Positions 1 through 9,010 of a stretch of DNA of 64,000 bases are shown in pieces. The notes beneath the pieces are model-generated. The model had not been told where the DNA came from. It saw only the letters and a program-made list of their open reading frames with translations, and did not search any database. The position numbers and the translations under genes are program-made. The stretch spans positions 992,001-1,056,000 of the forward strand of contig NZ_CP049263.1 of the NCBI RefSeq assembly GCF_003048615.2, in the 5' to 3' direction. The DNA comes from Campylobacter concisus. Lineage in GTDB: Bacteria > Campylobacterota > Campylobacteria > Campylobacterales > Campylobacteraceae. The first letter of the stretch is position 1; each line of letters starts with the position of its first letter.

Positions 1-1
1 A

Positions 2-115
2 AAACAAAAAAATACGCATCTAAAGGGCGACAAAGAGATAAATAGCTACGTTGTAAGGTGCTCAAACGCTAGCTGCCTAGCGGCAAACAGATTTGCTGGA
101 TATGGCAAAGCTAAG
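2..115 (+). CDS. C-terminal fragment of an unidentified protein
   Basis: The frame starting at base 2 is open from the window edge to a TAG at 113-115. It encodes 37 residues with normal codon choice for this genome, including the motif CSNASCLAANRF and a basic end, GYGKAK. It overlaps the rhomboid start at 102, which fits the tight packing downstream. I do not recognise the family. The frame starting at base 1 also stays open, but only to 45. Whether this is a true gene end must be settled with the sequence to the left. Confidence 0.4.
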
Positions 116-677
116 TAGCACAGCTACATTTGCACTTATCCTTTTAAATTTAGCTGCATTTTTTGGTATCACCTTTTTGCACTCGCGTGAGCTATGGCTC
201 GCGCTTGGTTTAAACATCTATTTTTTAGAAAAACTCTATTTATTTCAGCCCCTCACATCTATCTTTATGCACGCAGGCACAGGTCACTTGCTCATGAATA
301 TGATCTTTTTATATCAAGTTGGCACGATGAGTGAGCTATATCTTGGCACGAAAAAATTTATCATTTTTTATATTGTTGGCGGCGTTTTGACGCAAATTTT
401 AAGCTTTATTTATATATATTTTGCATTTGAAAATGAGAAATTTATAAATTTAGTCGGTGCAAGCGGCGCTTTGTGTATGCTCTTTGGCATGCTGGCGACC
501 TCGGTGCTTTACTCAGATAAAAAGGCGTGGTTTGGCTACTTTGCTATCGTTGTTGCCATGAGCTTTTTGCCGCTACTTATAGGCATAAATGTCGCATGGT
601 ACGCGCATTTTATAGGCTGGGGCATTGGCTGTTTGTATGCTAAATTTTACTTAAAGAGAGCAGATGAGATTTTTTGA
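102..677 (+). CDS. rhomboid-family intramembrane serine protease
   Basis: A 191-residue polytopic membrane protein. It has the rhomboid signature: H-A-G-T-G-H-L-L-M-N around residues 57-66 (Asn66 of the oxyanion region), the nucleophile in GASGA (Ser121), and the paired histidine in WYAHFIGW (His169). These support an active intramembrane protease that cuts single-span membrane proteins; the substrate is unknown. The length matches the minimal six-helix form with no extra domain. An in-frame TTG at 93 would add three residues; I prefer the ATG at 102, which overlaps the preceding frame. It overlaps the next gene by 14 bases, so the two are translationally coupled. Confidence 0.85.
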   Translation: MAKLSSTATFALILLNLAAFFGITFLHSRELWLALGLNIYFLEKLYLFQPLTSIFMHAGTGHLLMNMIFLYQVGTMSELYLGTKKFIIFYIVGGVLTQILSFIYIYFAFENEKFINLVGASGALCMLFGMLATSVLYSDKKAWFGYFAIVVAMSFLPLLIGINVAWYAHFIGWGIGCLYAKFYLKRADEIF

Positions 678-1476
678 TGAGATCTGGGACATTTTAAACG
701 AGGGCGACGTGGAGCTTAAATTTTTAAAATTTGAGCTGTTTTACGAGAAATTTAGATCAAATTTAGATATTTGTTTTGATGAAATTTCTGCGCCAAATGA
801 GCTAACTACCCCATGCTACACTAAATTTTGCGACGTCGTTAGCATGAAAGAGCTAAACAAAAAGGTAAAACCAAAAGATAAAAACCTAAATTTTATTCAC
901 TCGGTCGCTCACATCGAGTTTAGCGCCATTGACATCGCGCTTGATGCTTGTTATAGATTTAGAGGGCTGCCAAGGGAGTTTTACGAGGACTGGTTGGAGG
1001 TGGCTGAGGATGAGATCAGGCACTTTTGCATGATAGAAAATTTACTCACAAAGCAGGGCGGCAGATACGGTGAGCTAAGCGTGCATGATGGCCTATTTAT
1101 CGCACTTCAAAAGACTTCAGATAGGCTTACTAGCCGCATGGCGCTACTACCAAGATATATGGAGGCAAACGGGCTTGATGCAAACGCTCACATCATCAAA
1201 AGGCTAGAAGCTGAGGGCGGGCAAGAAGAGCTCATAGAGTGCCTAAAAGTCATCTTAAAAGAGGAAGTCTCTCACGTTTATAAGGGTGATAAGTGGTTTA
1301 AATTTGCCTGCAAAAAAGAGGGCGTCGATGAGAAAAGCTACTTTGACATCATCTTAAATTTATATCCAAATTCATTTAAAAGCATTAGAGATATCAACGA
1401 AAAGGACCGCTTAAAGGCTGGATTTAGCAAGGAAGAGCTTAGTTGGATAAAGAATTTCTCAAAGGAGAGATCATGA
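664..1476 (+). CDS. DUF455 ferritin-like protein
   Basis: A 270-residue soluble protein of the DUF455 family, which folds as a ferritin-like helical bundle. Candidate metal ligands are visible as E and H repeats in the helices: HIEFSAIDIALDA (about residues 83-95), EDEIRHF (about 115-121) and EEVSHVY (about 200-206). Together they resemble a di-iron or di-manganese carboxylate site. The biochemical function of the family is not established, so none is assigned. It overlaps the rhomboid gene by 14 bases and ends inside the ATGA start of the phosphatase, forming a three-gene set. Confidence 0.85.
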   Translation: MRFFDEIWDILNEGDVELKFLKFELFYEKFRSNLDICFDEISAPNELTTPCYTKFCDVVSMKELNKKVKPKDKNLNFIHSVAHIEFSAIDIALDACYRFRGLPREFYEDWLEVAEDEIRHFCMIENLLTKQGGRYGELSVHDGLFIALQKTSDRLTSRMALLPRYMEANGLDANAHIIKRLEAEGGQEELIECLKVILKEEVSHVYKGDKWFKFACKKEGVDEKSYFDIILNLYPNSFKSIRDINEKDRLKAGFSKEELSWIKNFSKERS

Positions 1477-1970
1477 GCAAAATTTACTTCATAAGGCACG
1501 CAAAAGCAGTTGATGAGAACAAAGACGGCGCAAAAGATGCTTCAAGAGAGCTTAGCCAGAAAGGCAAAGAGGACGCTAAATTTATGGCCAGCAGGCTAAA
1601 AATGTATGATGTGATGCCAGGAGCTATCTTTTCAAGCAGTGCTAAAAGATGCGAGCAAACAGCAAAAATCATCGCTAAAACTTTAAAATTTAAAGAAAAA
1701 TCCATAGAGATAAAAGATGAGCTTTACGACATAAGCTTTGAAGATCTGTTGGAATTTGTAAGAAATTTAGACAAAAATTTAGATGAAATTTTCATCATCA
1801 CGCACAATCCAAGCATAACAGAAATTTGCGAATATCTAAGCGACTCATCGATCGATAATATCCCAACGTCAGGCATTTTTTGCATTGAGTTTGAGTCTGA
1901 ATTTAAAGAGCTAAAAGAGGGCAGTGCAAAAGCTTTGTTTTTTGACCACCCAAAGAAACATCAAAGATAA
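1473..1970 (+). CDS. SixA-like histidine phosphatase
   Basis: A 165-residue member of the histidine phosphatase (phosphoglycerate-mutase-like) superfamily, in the short SixA group. The catalytic RHAK motif is at residues 8-11 and the second active-site histidine is in FIITHNPS. E. coli SixA removes phosphate from histidine residues of phosphotransfer proteins; the target here is unknown. The start at 1473 follows AAAGGAGAG with good spacing and overlaps the previous stop as ATGA. A longer start at 1443 has no such support. The gene converges on the chemoreceptor at 1982 with only 11 bases between stops. Confidence 0.85.
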   Translation: MSKIYFIRHAKAVDENKDGAKDASRELSQKGKEDAKFMASRLKMYDVMPGAIFSSSAKRCEQTAKIIAKTLKFKEKSIEIKDELYDISFEDLLEFVRNLDKNLDEIFIITHNPSITEICEYLSDSSIDNIPTSGIFCIEFESEFKELKEGSAKALFFDHPKKHQR

Positions 1971-1981
1971 GCTAAATAAAA

Positions 1982-3241
1982 TTAGTTTTGTTTGCCAAAG
2001 ATATTATTATAAGAGGCGAAAATTTGCTCGCTTAATTTTTCTATCTTTTTAAATTCTTCTACAAAATAGTTCAAATTTTGTTCATTATATCCTGTAGCTG
2101 ATTTTTCAAGTAAATATTTAATTTCATTGTTTAGAGATGTTGTCAGCTCTTGTGATTTGATGAAATTTTTATCAAGCTTATGCTCTTTAATACTATCATT
2201 TTCATACCAATCTGCTAGACCTTGAGCTAAATTTTGTATCTCCTCATCATATCCTTGTTCATTTATAACATCGGAATATGCCCTAGTTTTATAAGCTATT
2301 TGAGAAATTTTTGCAATTATTGCAAAGGTTTTATTTTCAACATATTTTGATGTTTGTGCTGTATTTTGTGCATTTATATTGAATTCGCTTAATACCTTTT
2401 TGAAATTCTCAACATTTTGTGTAGTTAGCTTTGATATCTCATCTATTTTTTTAGAATTTTCATCGATGCCGTTTACTTCTTGTTGAAGTGTTTTTATGTT
2501 TACTTCGATATCACTTGCAGCTTTTTGCGTATTTTCAGCCAGTTTTCTAACCTCATCAGCAACGACTGCAAAGCCACGTCCGTGCTCTCCTGCACGTGCT
2601 GCTTCAATGGCTGCATTAAGCGCTAGTAGATTTGTTTGATCGGCAATATCTTTTATTAAATTTAAGACCGAGCTTATCTCAGAAGCTCTAGTGCTTAGCA
2701 TACTTGTAGCATTTGTGCAGCTTTGTACTAAATCATCAAGCTGTCCCATATTTTGGCTAAGTATCGTAATGTTTGACATATTTTCTTTAGCAACCTGTGC
2801 TGTTTGGCCAGCATCTGCTGCTGTTAGGCTCAAATTTTTAATGCTTTCATTTAGGTCATTTCTAACATCATTTATGCCATTTATGCCGTTTCCAAGTTTA
2901 TCAAGTTCACTCGAAAGTATGCCTCTAATTTTGCTTTTTTGTCCCTCTTTGATACCAATAACGCCATTGCTCATAGACACAGCATTTCGCTTAAATGCGC
3001 CCCTAAAACCTTCTGTAAATATATTTCTATACGTTTTTGACTCTTGGGCAGCTTGGATGGAGGTTGCGATCTCACGTTGAAGAGCTTCTACCTGATCTAA
3101 TAGATCATTTATGCCAAGAGCGATTTCATACATCTCGTCTTTTTCGCCAACATTTACTATGCGAGGCTCTAGCACACCATTTCTTGCTGATTTAACAACG
3201 TCTAAAATTTCACTTATTGCATTTGATCTTTTCTTAAACAT
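1982..3241 (-). CDS. soluble methyl-accepting chemotaxis protein (CetA-like) with degenerate CZB domain
   Basis: A 419-residue chemoreceptor without any membrane segment. Residues about 15-100 look HAMP-like, with a conserved stretch near [16 protein letters not shown]. The signalling hairpin tip is typical ([36 protein letters not shown], about 205-240). After the returning coiled coil, the last ~110 residues align by eye with the chemoreceptor zinc-binding (CZB) domain ([10 protein letters not shown], then GLADWYEN), but the His/Cys/His zinc ligands are replaced by Gln, Gln and non-His residues. The gene follows the PAS gene by two bases, so the pair probably signals together, as CetB (PAS) and CetA (MCP) do in C. 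jejuni energy taxis. Here both partners are soluble. Confidence 0.88.
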   Translation of the reverse strand: MFKKRSNAISEILDVVKSARNGVLEPRIVNVGEKDEMYEIALGINDLLDQVEALQREIATSIQAAQESKTYRNIFTEGFRGAFKRNAVSMSNGVIGIKEGQKSKIRGILSSELDKLGNGINGINDVRNDLNESIKNLSLTAADAGQTAQVAKENMSNITILSQNMGQLDDLVQSCTNATSMLSTRASEISSVLNLIKDIADQTNLLALNAAIEAARAGEHGRGFAVVADEVRKLAENTQKAASDIEVNIKTLQQEVNGIDENSKKIDEISKLTTQNVENFKKVLSEFNINAQNTAQTSKYVENKTFAIIAKISQIAYKTRAYSDVINEQGYDEEIQNLAQGLADWYENDSIKEHKLDKNFIKSQELTTSLNNEIKYLLEKSATGYNEQNLNYFVEEFKKIEKLSEQIFASYNNIFGKQN

Positions 3242-3243
3242 TT

Positions 3244-3744
3244 TTAAAACCTTTGCAAGTTATTTATAAATTCATCATAACTAGTTGATTTCTCTTCAAA
3301 GAAATTTAATAAGTACTTTTTAGATGCTTCAATACCACCATCGCGCTCTAATTCAAGCAATTTTGTATAAAGAGGCTTTATTACCTCTATAGCTTTTGGA
3401 TTTGGTTTGCGTCTAACAGAATAATAACCAACTATATTGTCTTGTTGATCAAGCGATGCTGTTATGTTTCCAAAGACCCAGTAAAATCCTCCATTAAAAC
3501 TTTTATTTTTTATAAAGGCAAAAATTTCTTCTTTATTTTGTACTCTATCCCAAAGCATTTTAAAAACAACTCTTGGCATATCAGGATGCCTTATGATATT
3601 GTGTGGTTTGCCTAAAAGATCACCTTGTTTAGCTCCTACTATATTTAAAAACGGCTCGTTACAATAAGTGATCCTTCCTTTTGGGTCAGTTTTTGAAACT
3701 AAAAATGCGTTTTCATCAACACTAAATTCTTTTTCTATAGACAT
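3244..3744 (-). CDS. Aer/CetB-like PAS-domain energy-taxis protein
   Basis: A 166-residue protein with one PAS domain (about residues 10-125). It carries the Aer-type FAD-binding signature: [11 protein letters not shown], then MLWDRV, and [15 protein letters not shown]. Such PAS proteins read cellular redox or electron-transport state through FAD and pass the signal to a chemoreceptor; C. jejuni CetB is the close model in size and layout. The start at 3744 is chosen because it follows AAAGGAGTAAA; the longer frame would run into the upstream gspF-like gene. It begins 22 bases after that gene and is followed two bases later by the MCP, so it appears co-transcribed with the competence cluster. 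Confidence 0.85.
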   Translation of the reverse strand: MSIEKEFSVDENAFLVSKTDPKGRITYCNEPFLNIVGAKQGDLLGKPHNIIRHPDMPRVVFKMLWDRVQNKEEIFAFIKNKSFNGGFYWVFGNITASLDQQDNIVGYYSVRRKPNPKAIEVIKPLYTKLLELERDGGIEASKKYLLNFFEEKSTSYDEFINNLQRF

Positions 3745-3766
3745 TTTACTCCTTTGTCGTCTAAAA

Positions 3767-5005
3767 TTAATTTTTAACAGCTTTTGCCATATCCCACATC
3801 GGCATAAATATACCAAGGGCTAGCAAAAGCACCATTGCAGCTATAAACACTAGCAAAATTGGCTCGATATAATTTGAAATATTGTCGATTATATCATTAA
3901 ATTTCATCCTGTAATAATCAGTAACTTTTCCAGTCATATCATCTAAACTACCACTTTGCTCTCCTGCGCTTATCATCTGTATTAGCATACCTTCATAAAG
4001 TCCAGTCTGTCTAAAAGCTTCTGTTAAGCTTACACCACGCCCAACTAATACTTTAACTCCAGTAAGCTTGTTTCTTATGTCTTGGTTTGACACAGTTACA
4101 ACAGCAGTATCTAATGCGTCGGCGATAGGAAGGCCAGCGCGCACAAGCTCTGTAAATATTAGATTAAATCTACTCATATTTGCAAAAAATATTATTTTAC
4201 CTATTAGATAAACTTTTAGTAGATATTTATCAATCCTATCTCTAAAATTTTCATCACTTACATAGTATTTTCTTAATAAGATTGCAAAAATGATAAGAAC
4301 TGCGATGATATATATGCCATAATGACTCATAGCATATTCGATATTTAATAAAATTTTAGTTGGAAGTGGCAGTTCGGCATTTAGCTGCTCAAAAATTTCA
4401 CGAAATTGCGGTACAACTGATGTCATTAATATAATAAAAGCTAGCACAATAGCACAAATAACAGTTATAGGATAACGAATCGCTTTTTTAAATTTTTGCT
4501 GATTGTCCCAAACTTCTTGCAAGATAGAGGCAAGCTTTGTAAGCGCGTCAGCCATATTACCAGTACTCTCACCAAGTCTTATCATAGCTACAGTGACATC
4601 ACCAAGCTCTTCTTGAAAATTTTCTATACTTTGAGTTAGGCTTGCTCCTTGGTTTAGATCTTCATCTATTGTTTGAAATATCTCTTTTAGTCTTTTATCT
4701 TCGGTGGCACTTGCTGTCTCTTTGATACTATCATGTATTGAGATACCAGCATTTGTCATAACGCTAAGCTGCCTTATGGTGGCAACTAAGGCAGGAATTT
4801 TTACTTTTGCAGATGAAAAAAGCTTAGTAAATTTTTCTTGTAGATCTAAAAAACCATCATTTATAGTTGAAGTTTGAGTCTCTTTAATCTTTACGATCAT
4901 ACCAGCAACTTTTGCACGATCTTTTATGTCGTTTTTGCTATTTGCTTTTAAACTCATCTTCTGACGTTTGCCGTCTTTTATGTATTCTATCTCGTAAAAT
5001 TTCAT
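3767..5005 (-). CDS. ctsF: type II secretion/competence inner-membrane platform protein (GspF/PilC family)
   Basis: A 412-residue GspF/PilC protein with two T2SSF domains (about residues 70-195 and 270-395) and three hydrophobic helices (about 172-195, 215-235, 375-400). In type II secretion and type IV pilus machines this protein sits in the inner membrane above the hexameric ATPase and drives pseudopilus assembly. Its position directly after the GspE-type ATPase (ATGA overlap at 5002-5005) and the gene order match the C. jejuni cts transformation genes, hence ctsF. In C. jejuni this system is needed for DNA uptake rather than protein secretion. The role here is inferred by homology and order. 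Confidence 0.85.
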   Translation of the reverse strand: MKFYEIEYIKDGKRQKMSLKANSKNDIKDRAKVAGMIVKIKETQTSTINDGFLDLQEKFTKLFSSAKVKIPALVATIRQLSVMTNAGISIHDSIKETASATEDKRLKEIFQTIDEDLNQGASLTQSIENFQEELGDVTVAMIRLGESTGNMADALTKLASILQEVWDNQQKFKKAIRYPITVICAIVLAFIILMTSVVPQFREIFEQLNAELPLPTKILLNIEYAMSHYGIYIIAVLIIFAILLRKYYVSDENFRDRIDKYLLKVYLIGKIIFFANMSRFNLIFTELVRAGLPIADALDTAVVTVSNQDIRNKLTGVKVLVGRGVSLTEAFRQTGLYEGMLIQMISAGEQSGSLDDMTGKVTDYYRMKFNDIIDNISNYIEPILLVFIAAMVLLLALGIFMPMWDMAKAVKN

Positions 5006-6753
5006 ATCTTAGCAACCCTATAAACTTCTTCAAGCGTGGTTATGCCATTTGCTGCTCTTATGACGCCATCATGAAACATATCTATAAAGCCCTCTTCGTA
5101 AGCAACGCTTTTAAGCTCATCTTTAGAAGCACCATTTGCAACCATACTTGCTATATGGTCACTAATAGGCAAAATTTCACTTATCATCTCACGTCCTAGA
5201 TACCCTGTTTGTGAGCATTGCGGACATCCGACGCTTTTGTAAAACTGGTAGTTTTCAGGGACAAATTTCTTAACCTCGTCAAACGCCTTTTGAGATAGTG
5301 TGATCTTTTGTTTGCAGTGTGGGCAGAGCTTTCTAACAAGCCTTTGAGCCTCTATGCAAACGAGTGCACCGCTTACTAGATATGGCTCGATACCCATGTC
5401 GATCATACGAGGAAGTGCGCTAATGGCGTCGTTTGTGTGAAGGGTAGAAAAGACAAGGTGGCCAGTAAGTGCCGCTTGTATCGCTATGCGAAGCGTCTCT
5501 TGATCCCTGATCTCACCTATCATTATGACGTCAGGGTCTTGCCTCAAAATAGAGCGGAGCGCTGAAACAAAGGTAAGTCCAGACTTCTCATTTACATGCA
5601 CCTGCTGGATCATATTTAGCTGATACTCAACCGGGTCTTCAACGGTGATGATCTTAGTTTTTATGCTCTTTATATCATTTAGCGCACCATAAAGCGTCGT
5701 CGTCTTTCCTGATCCCGTTGGGCCAGTGACTAGGATGATGCCATAAGGCGCTTTCATACTCTTTTTAAATTTAGCAAAGTTGTCTGGGTGCATGCCTAGG
5801 TCTTCGAGGTTTATGATAACCTTTGACTTATCCAAAATTCTTAAAACTATACTTTCGCCATTTAAGATAGGTAGCGTCGAGATACGAAAATCATACTCTT
5901 TGTCTAAAATTTGAGCTGAAAATCTACCATCTTGTGGGCGACGGCGTTCTGCAATGTCCATATTTGAAAGTAGCTTCATACGGCTAACCATCGGCGGATA
6001 GATATCTTTATCAAATATAAATGTTTCGCTTAGCATACCATCGATCCTGCTTCTTACGATGCAGTTTGTCTCGGTTGGCTCGATGTGGATGTCGCTGGCT
6101 CTGCTTTGGATAGATGTTTTTAAGATGATCTCTATTAGCTTTAAAATTCCAGAGTTTTCAGTGTTTTGACCTTGACTAGCCGAGCTTGAAAGCTCTCTTC
6201 TGATCTCTGCAACGACATCTTTTATGCTCTCATTAAGAGCTACTTTATTTATATATTTTTCTATTTGTGCTGGATCGGCACATGCAACTTTTAATAGCTT
6301 CCTATTGAATAAATTTTGCACTTTGTCTTGAGCGATAACATCAAATGGATTTTTAAAAGCAACATATACACTTATCTCGTCTTCTTTTACTGGGATCGCG
6401 CTATATGTTTTTAGCTGAGCAGTACTTAGTTTTTCACTGATGCGGTAGTCGATGTCGATATCATCAAGATCAAAAAAAGTTATCTTAAATTTTTTACAAA
6501 CATGCTCTATAAAGCGTTTTTGATCTACTTGAAGATCAGTAGAGATATCATCTATATCAGCATTTCCTCTTCTATAAATATCAGATAATACGTCAAAAAA
6601 AGTCTCTTCATCAACTATATGTTCATTTATCAAGATGCTTAATAGACTTTTTGAGTTAGCTTCTTTTATCTCAACGAGATTTGAAATTTGCTCGCTATTA
6701 AGTTTATTAAGTTGTTCTAATGCTTTTAATATTAAATTTTCCAAGTTGTTCAT
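5002..6753 (-). CDS. ctsE: GspE/PilB-type assembly ATPase of the DNA-uptake system
   Basis: A 583-residue secretion ATPase. An N-terminal GspE-N region is followed by the RecA-like motor. Walker A GPTGSGKTT is at 344-352, the Asp box TVEDPVEY near 371, the Walker B region GEIRDQETL near 413, and the His box HLVFSTLHTND near 432. A tetracysteine zinc element (CPHC at 477-480, CPQC at 510-513) is typical of GspE/PilB. It powers pseudopilus extension through the GspF partner. The symbol follows the C. jejuni cts gene order. Its G+C looks closer to the genome average than that of the genes upstream in the cluster. Confidence 0.88.
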   Translation of the reverse strand: MNNLENLILKALEQLNKLNSEQISNLVEIKEANSKSLLSILINEHIVDEETFFDVLSDIYRRGNADIDDISTDLQVDQKRFIEHVCKKFKITFFDLDDIDIDYRISEKLSTAQLKTYSAIPVKEDEISVYVAFKNPFDVIAQDKVQNLFNRKLLKVACADPAQIEKYINKVALNESIKDVVAEIRRELSSSASQGQNTENSGILKLIEIILKTSIQSRASDIHIEPTETNCIVRSRIDGMLSETFIFDKDIYPPMVSRMKLLSNMDIAERRRPQDGRFSAQILDKEYDFRISTLPILNGESIVLRILDKSKVIINLEDLGMHPDNFAKFKKSMKAPYGIILVTGPTGSGKTTTLYGALNDIKSIKTKIITVEDPVEYQLNMIQQVHVNEKSGLTFVSALRSILRQDPDVIMIGEIRDQETLRIAIQAALTGHLVFSTLHTNDAISALPRMIDMGIEPYLVSGALVCIEAQRLVRKLCPHCKQKITLSQKAFDEVKKFVPENYQFYKSVGCPQCSQTGYLGREMISEILPISDHIASMVANGASKDELKSVAYEEGFIDMFHDGVIRAANGITTLEEVYRVAKI

Positions 6754-6760
6754 TTGCTAT

Positions 6761-7300
6761 CTACCTATACTCAATCTGCAAAGTAAGATCGTCATTTTTG
6801 AAAATTTTTAAAATCATTTTTGGAGAATTTGCACCAAAAGATGTATTAAGCTCATATCTTGTATCTGAGTTTGGCTCTTCAAAAATAAACGTACCAAGTT
6901 CTTCAACGTACTCTTTTTTCACAAATTTATCAAATATAAATGAGAGTATATAATCGCTCTTTGGAAGTCTAATATAGCTTATATCAGTTCCGTCTAAAAG
7001 AGCATGCAGTAGTAGCTTTTTTTTAAACAAGATATCTGCAAAATACGCTGCATTTTCCCTTGATGTTTGTGTTCTAGATAGTTTGCTTGCTGGTAGTGCA
7101 AGTCTATCTATATCGTTAATTTTTAAACAAGATATGCCAAATATATTAAGAAGTTCTTCGTTTTGTGAGTCTTTTAGAAAGTCTTGCACTTTTTGATTGC
7201 AAATTTTAGTGTATTCACCTTTTTCAAAATAACCTTTTATCTCGACACTGCCAAGAGCAAAGGCGTTGGTTGCTAAAAATATTAGTATTAAAAATTTCAC
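6761..7300 (-). CDS. exported protein of unknown function in the competence cluster
   Basis: A 179-residue protein beginning with a clear signal peptide (MKFLILIFLATNAFA) and no lipobox, so it should be periplasmic. The mature part is mixed alpha/beta with two cysteines and a C-terminal beta-rich stretch; I recognise no domain. It overlaps the stop of the TPR membrane protein by four bases and lies eight bases before ctsE, so it is translated as part of the uptake machinery. C. jejuni has a small gene, ctsX, in this interval, but I cannot tell by eye whether this protein or the preceding one corresponds to it. Confidence 0.7.
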   Translation of the reverse strand: MKFLILIFLATNAFALGSVEIKGYFEKGEYTKICNQKVQDFLKDSQNEELLNIFGISCLKINDIDRLALPASKLSRTQTSRENAAYFADILFKKKLLLHALLDGTDISYIRLPKSDYILSFIFDKFVKKEYVEELGTFIFEEPNSDTRYELNTSFGANSPKMILKIFKNDDLTLQIEYR

Positions 7301-8190
7301 AGCGTGTCACTTTTTATCTTTTTTATAAGCTCATTTATGACTGGTTTGTTTATCTTTTTGTTATACTCCATTAGTGCGCGTAGCGCATCATCTTTTTGTT
7401 TTAACATATATTTTGCTTTTGCGAATATAATCCATGATTCTTCAGAGCTACTATCTATATCATTTGCCGTTAAAGCCCATTTTATAGCATCACTATATCT
7501 TTTTTCTTCGTAACATTTTTTTGCTATATCGAGTGCATTTTTGACATTTTTATTTTTGTTAAATTTATCTTTTAATATTGAAATTTCATCATTTGCATTT
7601 GAAATTTGAATGTCAATCTTAGGTTTTGTCTTTGGTTCTAGTTCTATTGTCTCTTCGCTTGGTAGAGGCTGCGCATAAGACTGCTCATTTTGAACATTTT
7701 CATCATCGCTTGGCATATTTAGTTTTAGCCAGCCACCGCCAGCTCTTTGTTTTTTGGTAGATTCTTGTTCTTTATTGTCTTCGTTTAGTTTTATTGATTG
7801 TTCTAATTTTTTGGCTATTTTTTCAGCTAGCTCATCTTGCTTTTTTTCAGCCTCAAATCTCTCTTTGGCTTGTTCGCTTTTTTGTTTTCCATTTTCTAAA
7901 GCATTTTTGCTTGTATTTATTTCTAGTATAGTTAAATTTTGCTCTTTTGTTTTTGGTGGAGCTACTGTTAAATTTTTCTCTATTACTGCTGAAGTAGGGC
8001 TTTGCTTGTTTTCTTTTTTGCTGCTTAAAAATATCAAAATTATAAGCAACACAATGATTGCAAAAATTTCAATAACCAAAAATTTGGAATTTTTACCAGT
8101 TATAAGAAATTTTAAAGGATTAGGTTTGTTCTTTTTTTCATACTCTTCGTAGAGTTTTTCTAGTCTTTGAATTTCTTGTATTTCAAGCAT
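7297..8190 (-). CDS. single-pass membrane protein with C-terminal TPR-like repeats (MshN/CtsX-like)
   Basis: A 297-residue protein. It has a short basic cytoplasmic end, one membrane helix (about residues 39-57, IEIFAIIVLLIILIFL), a long charged Lys/Glu-rich linker likely to be extended, and a C-terminal helical region (about 200-295) with TPR-like spacing (YEEKRYSDAIKWALTANDID). The layout resembles MshN-type pilus-assembly proteins. C. jejuni CtsX, a small membrane protein reported to interact with the CtsP ATPase, occupies this part of the operon and is a possible counterpart. It overlaps the ATPase gene upstream by eight bases. The sequence is very AT-rich. Function is inferred from context only. 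Confidence 0.7.
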   Translation of the reverse strand: MLEIQEIQRLEKLYEEYEKKNKPNPLKFLITGKNSKFLVIEIFAIIVLLIILIFLSSKKENKQSPTSAVIEKNLTVAPPKTKEQNLTILEINTSKNALENGKQKSEQAKERFEAEKKQDELAEKIAKKLEQSIKLNEDNKEQESTKKQRAGGGWLKLNMPSDDENVQNEQSYAQPLPSEETIELEPKTKPKIDIQISNANDEISILKDKFNKNKNVKNALDIAKKCYEEKRYSDAIKWALTANDIDSSSEESWIIFAKAKYMLKQKDDALRALMEYNKKINKPVINELIKKIKSDTL

Positions 8191-9010
8191 TTATCAGTCC
8201 TGCGTCAAGTGCCGACATGGTTAAAATTCTGATATTTGCATTTTCATCACTTAGTTTTGATGGCTGGTTTTGCTCGTAAAACTCACAAATCTCATAGAAT
8301 TTATACATGATCTTATTTAGCGTACGTAAATTTCCAGAGCAAAGCTCATAGGCTTTGTCGTAGTCTTTTTTTTGAAATTTTAGATATTTTTCATATCCTT
8401 TTTGTTCTAGTTTTCTTTGCAAGTAGACGATGATCTCGTTTGTATTTGCACTTCCAAGCTCAATGCTTTCCCAAATCCTTGTTTGAAAATAGTCCTTTGC
8501 CAACACATCTTCATTTTCGGTTTTATGTATCGTAAAAAGAAACTTAAACATCCTGGTGTCAGCCATAAGTCTTATTTTTTCAATAAGTTCAGTTGGATAA
8601 AGCTGTGCCTCGTCCAATATAACTACTGTTTGATTTTGTAAGATTTCATCTTTATTGTTAAAATTTCTAGAATAGTGTGTGATGAAGTTCTCAAAATTAT
8701 CTATATTATCTAATGTACTACCATAAATTTCTTTACTAATTGCTTCTATAAAAGAAGTTTCGCTAAAAAATGGATGTGGGAAAAAGATTAACCTTTTATC
8801 TTCTTTTAGATCAGATGCTATTTTGTTTAGTAAAAATGTTTTTCCGCTTCCTGGTTTGCCATAAAACAAAATAAGCTTTAGCGGTTTTTTTAAAGCTGAA
8901 ACTATTTTATTATAGCAAGCTATTGAATTGTCTAAATTTACAAAGTCGCTCACTTCGTCTTCGTTTATAAAGAGATCTTTTATATGAGTATAAATGTTTT
9001 CGTTACTCAT
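8183..9010 (-). CDS. ctsP: ExeA/MshM-like AAA ATPase of the DNA-uptake system
   Basis: A 275-residue cytoplasmic AAA-type ATPase. Walker A GKPGSGKT is at residues 51-58 and Walker B VVILDEAQ at about 129-136. A C-terminal helical lid is present, but the peptidoglycan-binding domain of ExeA is missing. ExeA and MshM proteins help assemble the secretin; C. jejuni CtsP is a nucleotide-binding protein needed for transformation. The position directly after the secretin gene (eight-base overlap) supports the ctsP assignment. It probably acts at the inner membrane with the neighbouring TPR membrane protein. Confidence 0.8.
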   Translation of the reverse strand: MSNENIYTHIKDLFINEDEVSDFVNLDNSIACYNKIVSALKKPLKLILFYGKPGSGKTFLLNKIASDLKEDKRLIFFPHPFFSETSFIEAISKEIYGSTLDNIDNFENFITHYSRNFNNKDEILQNQTVVILDEAQLYPTELIEKIRLMADTRMFKFLFTIHKTENEDVLAKDYFQTRIWESIELGSANTNEIIVYLQRKLEQKGYEKYLKFQKKDYDKAYELCSGNLRTLNKIMYKFYEICEFYEQNQPSKLSDENANIRILTMSALDAGLINA

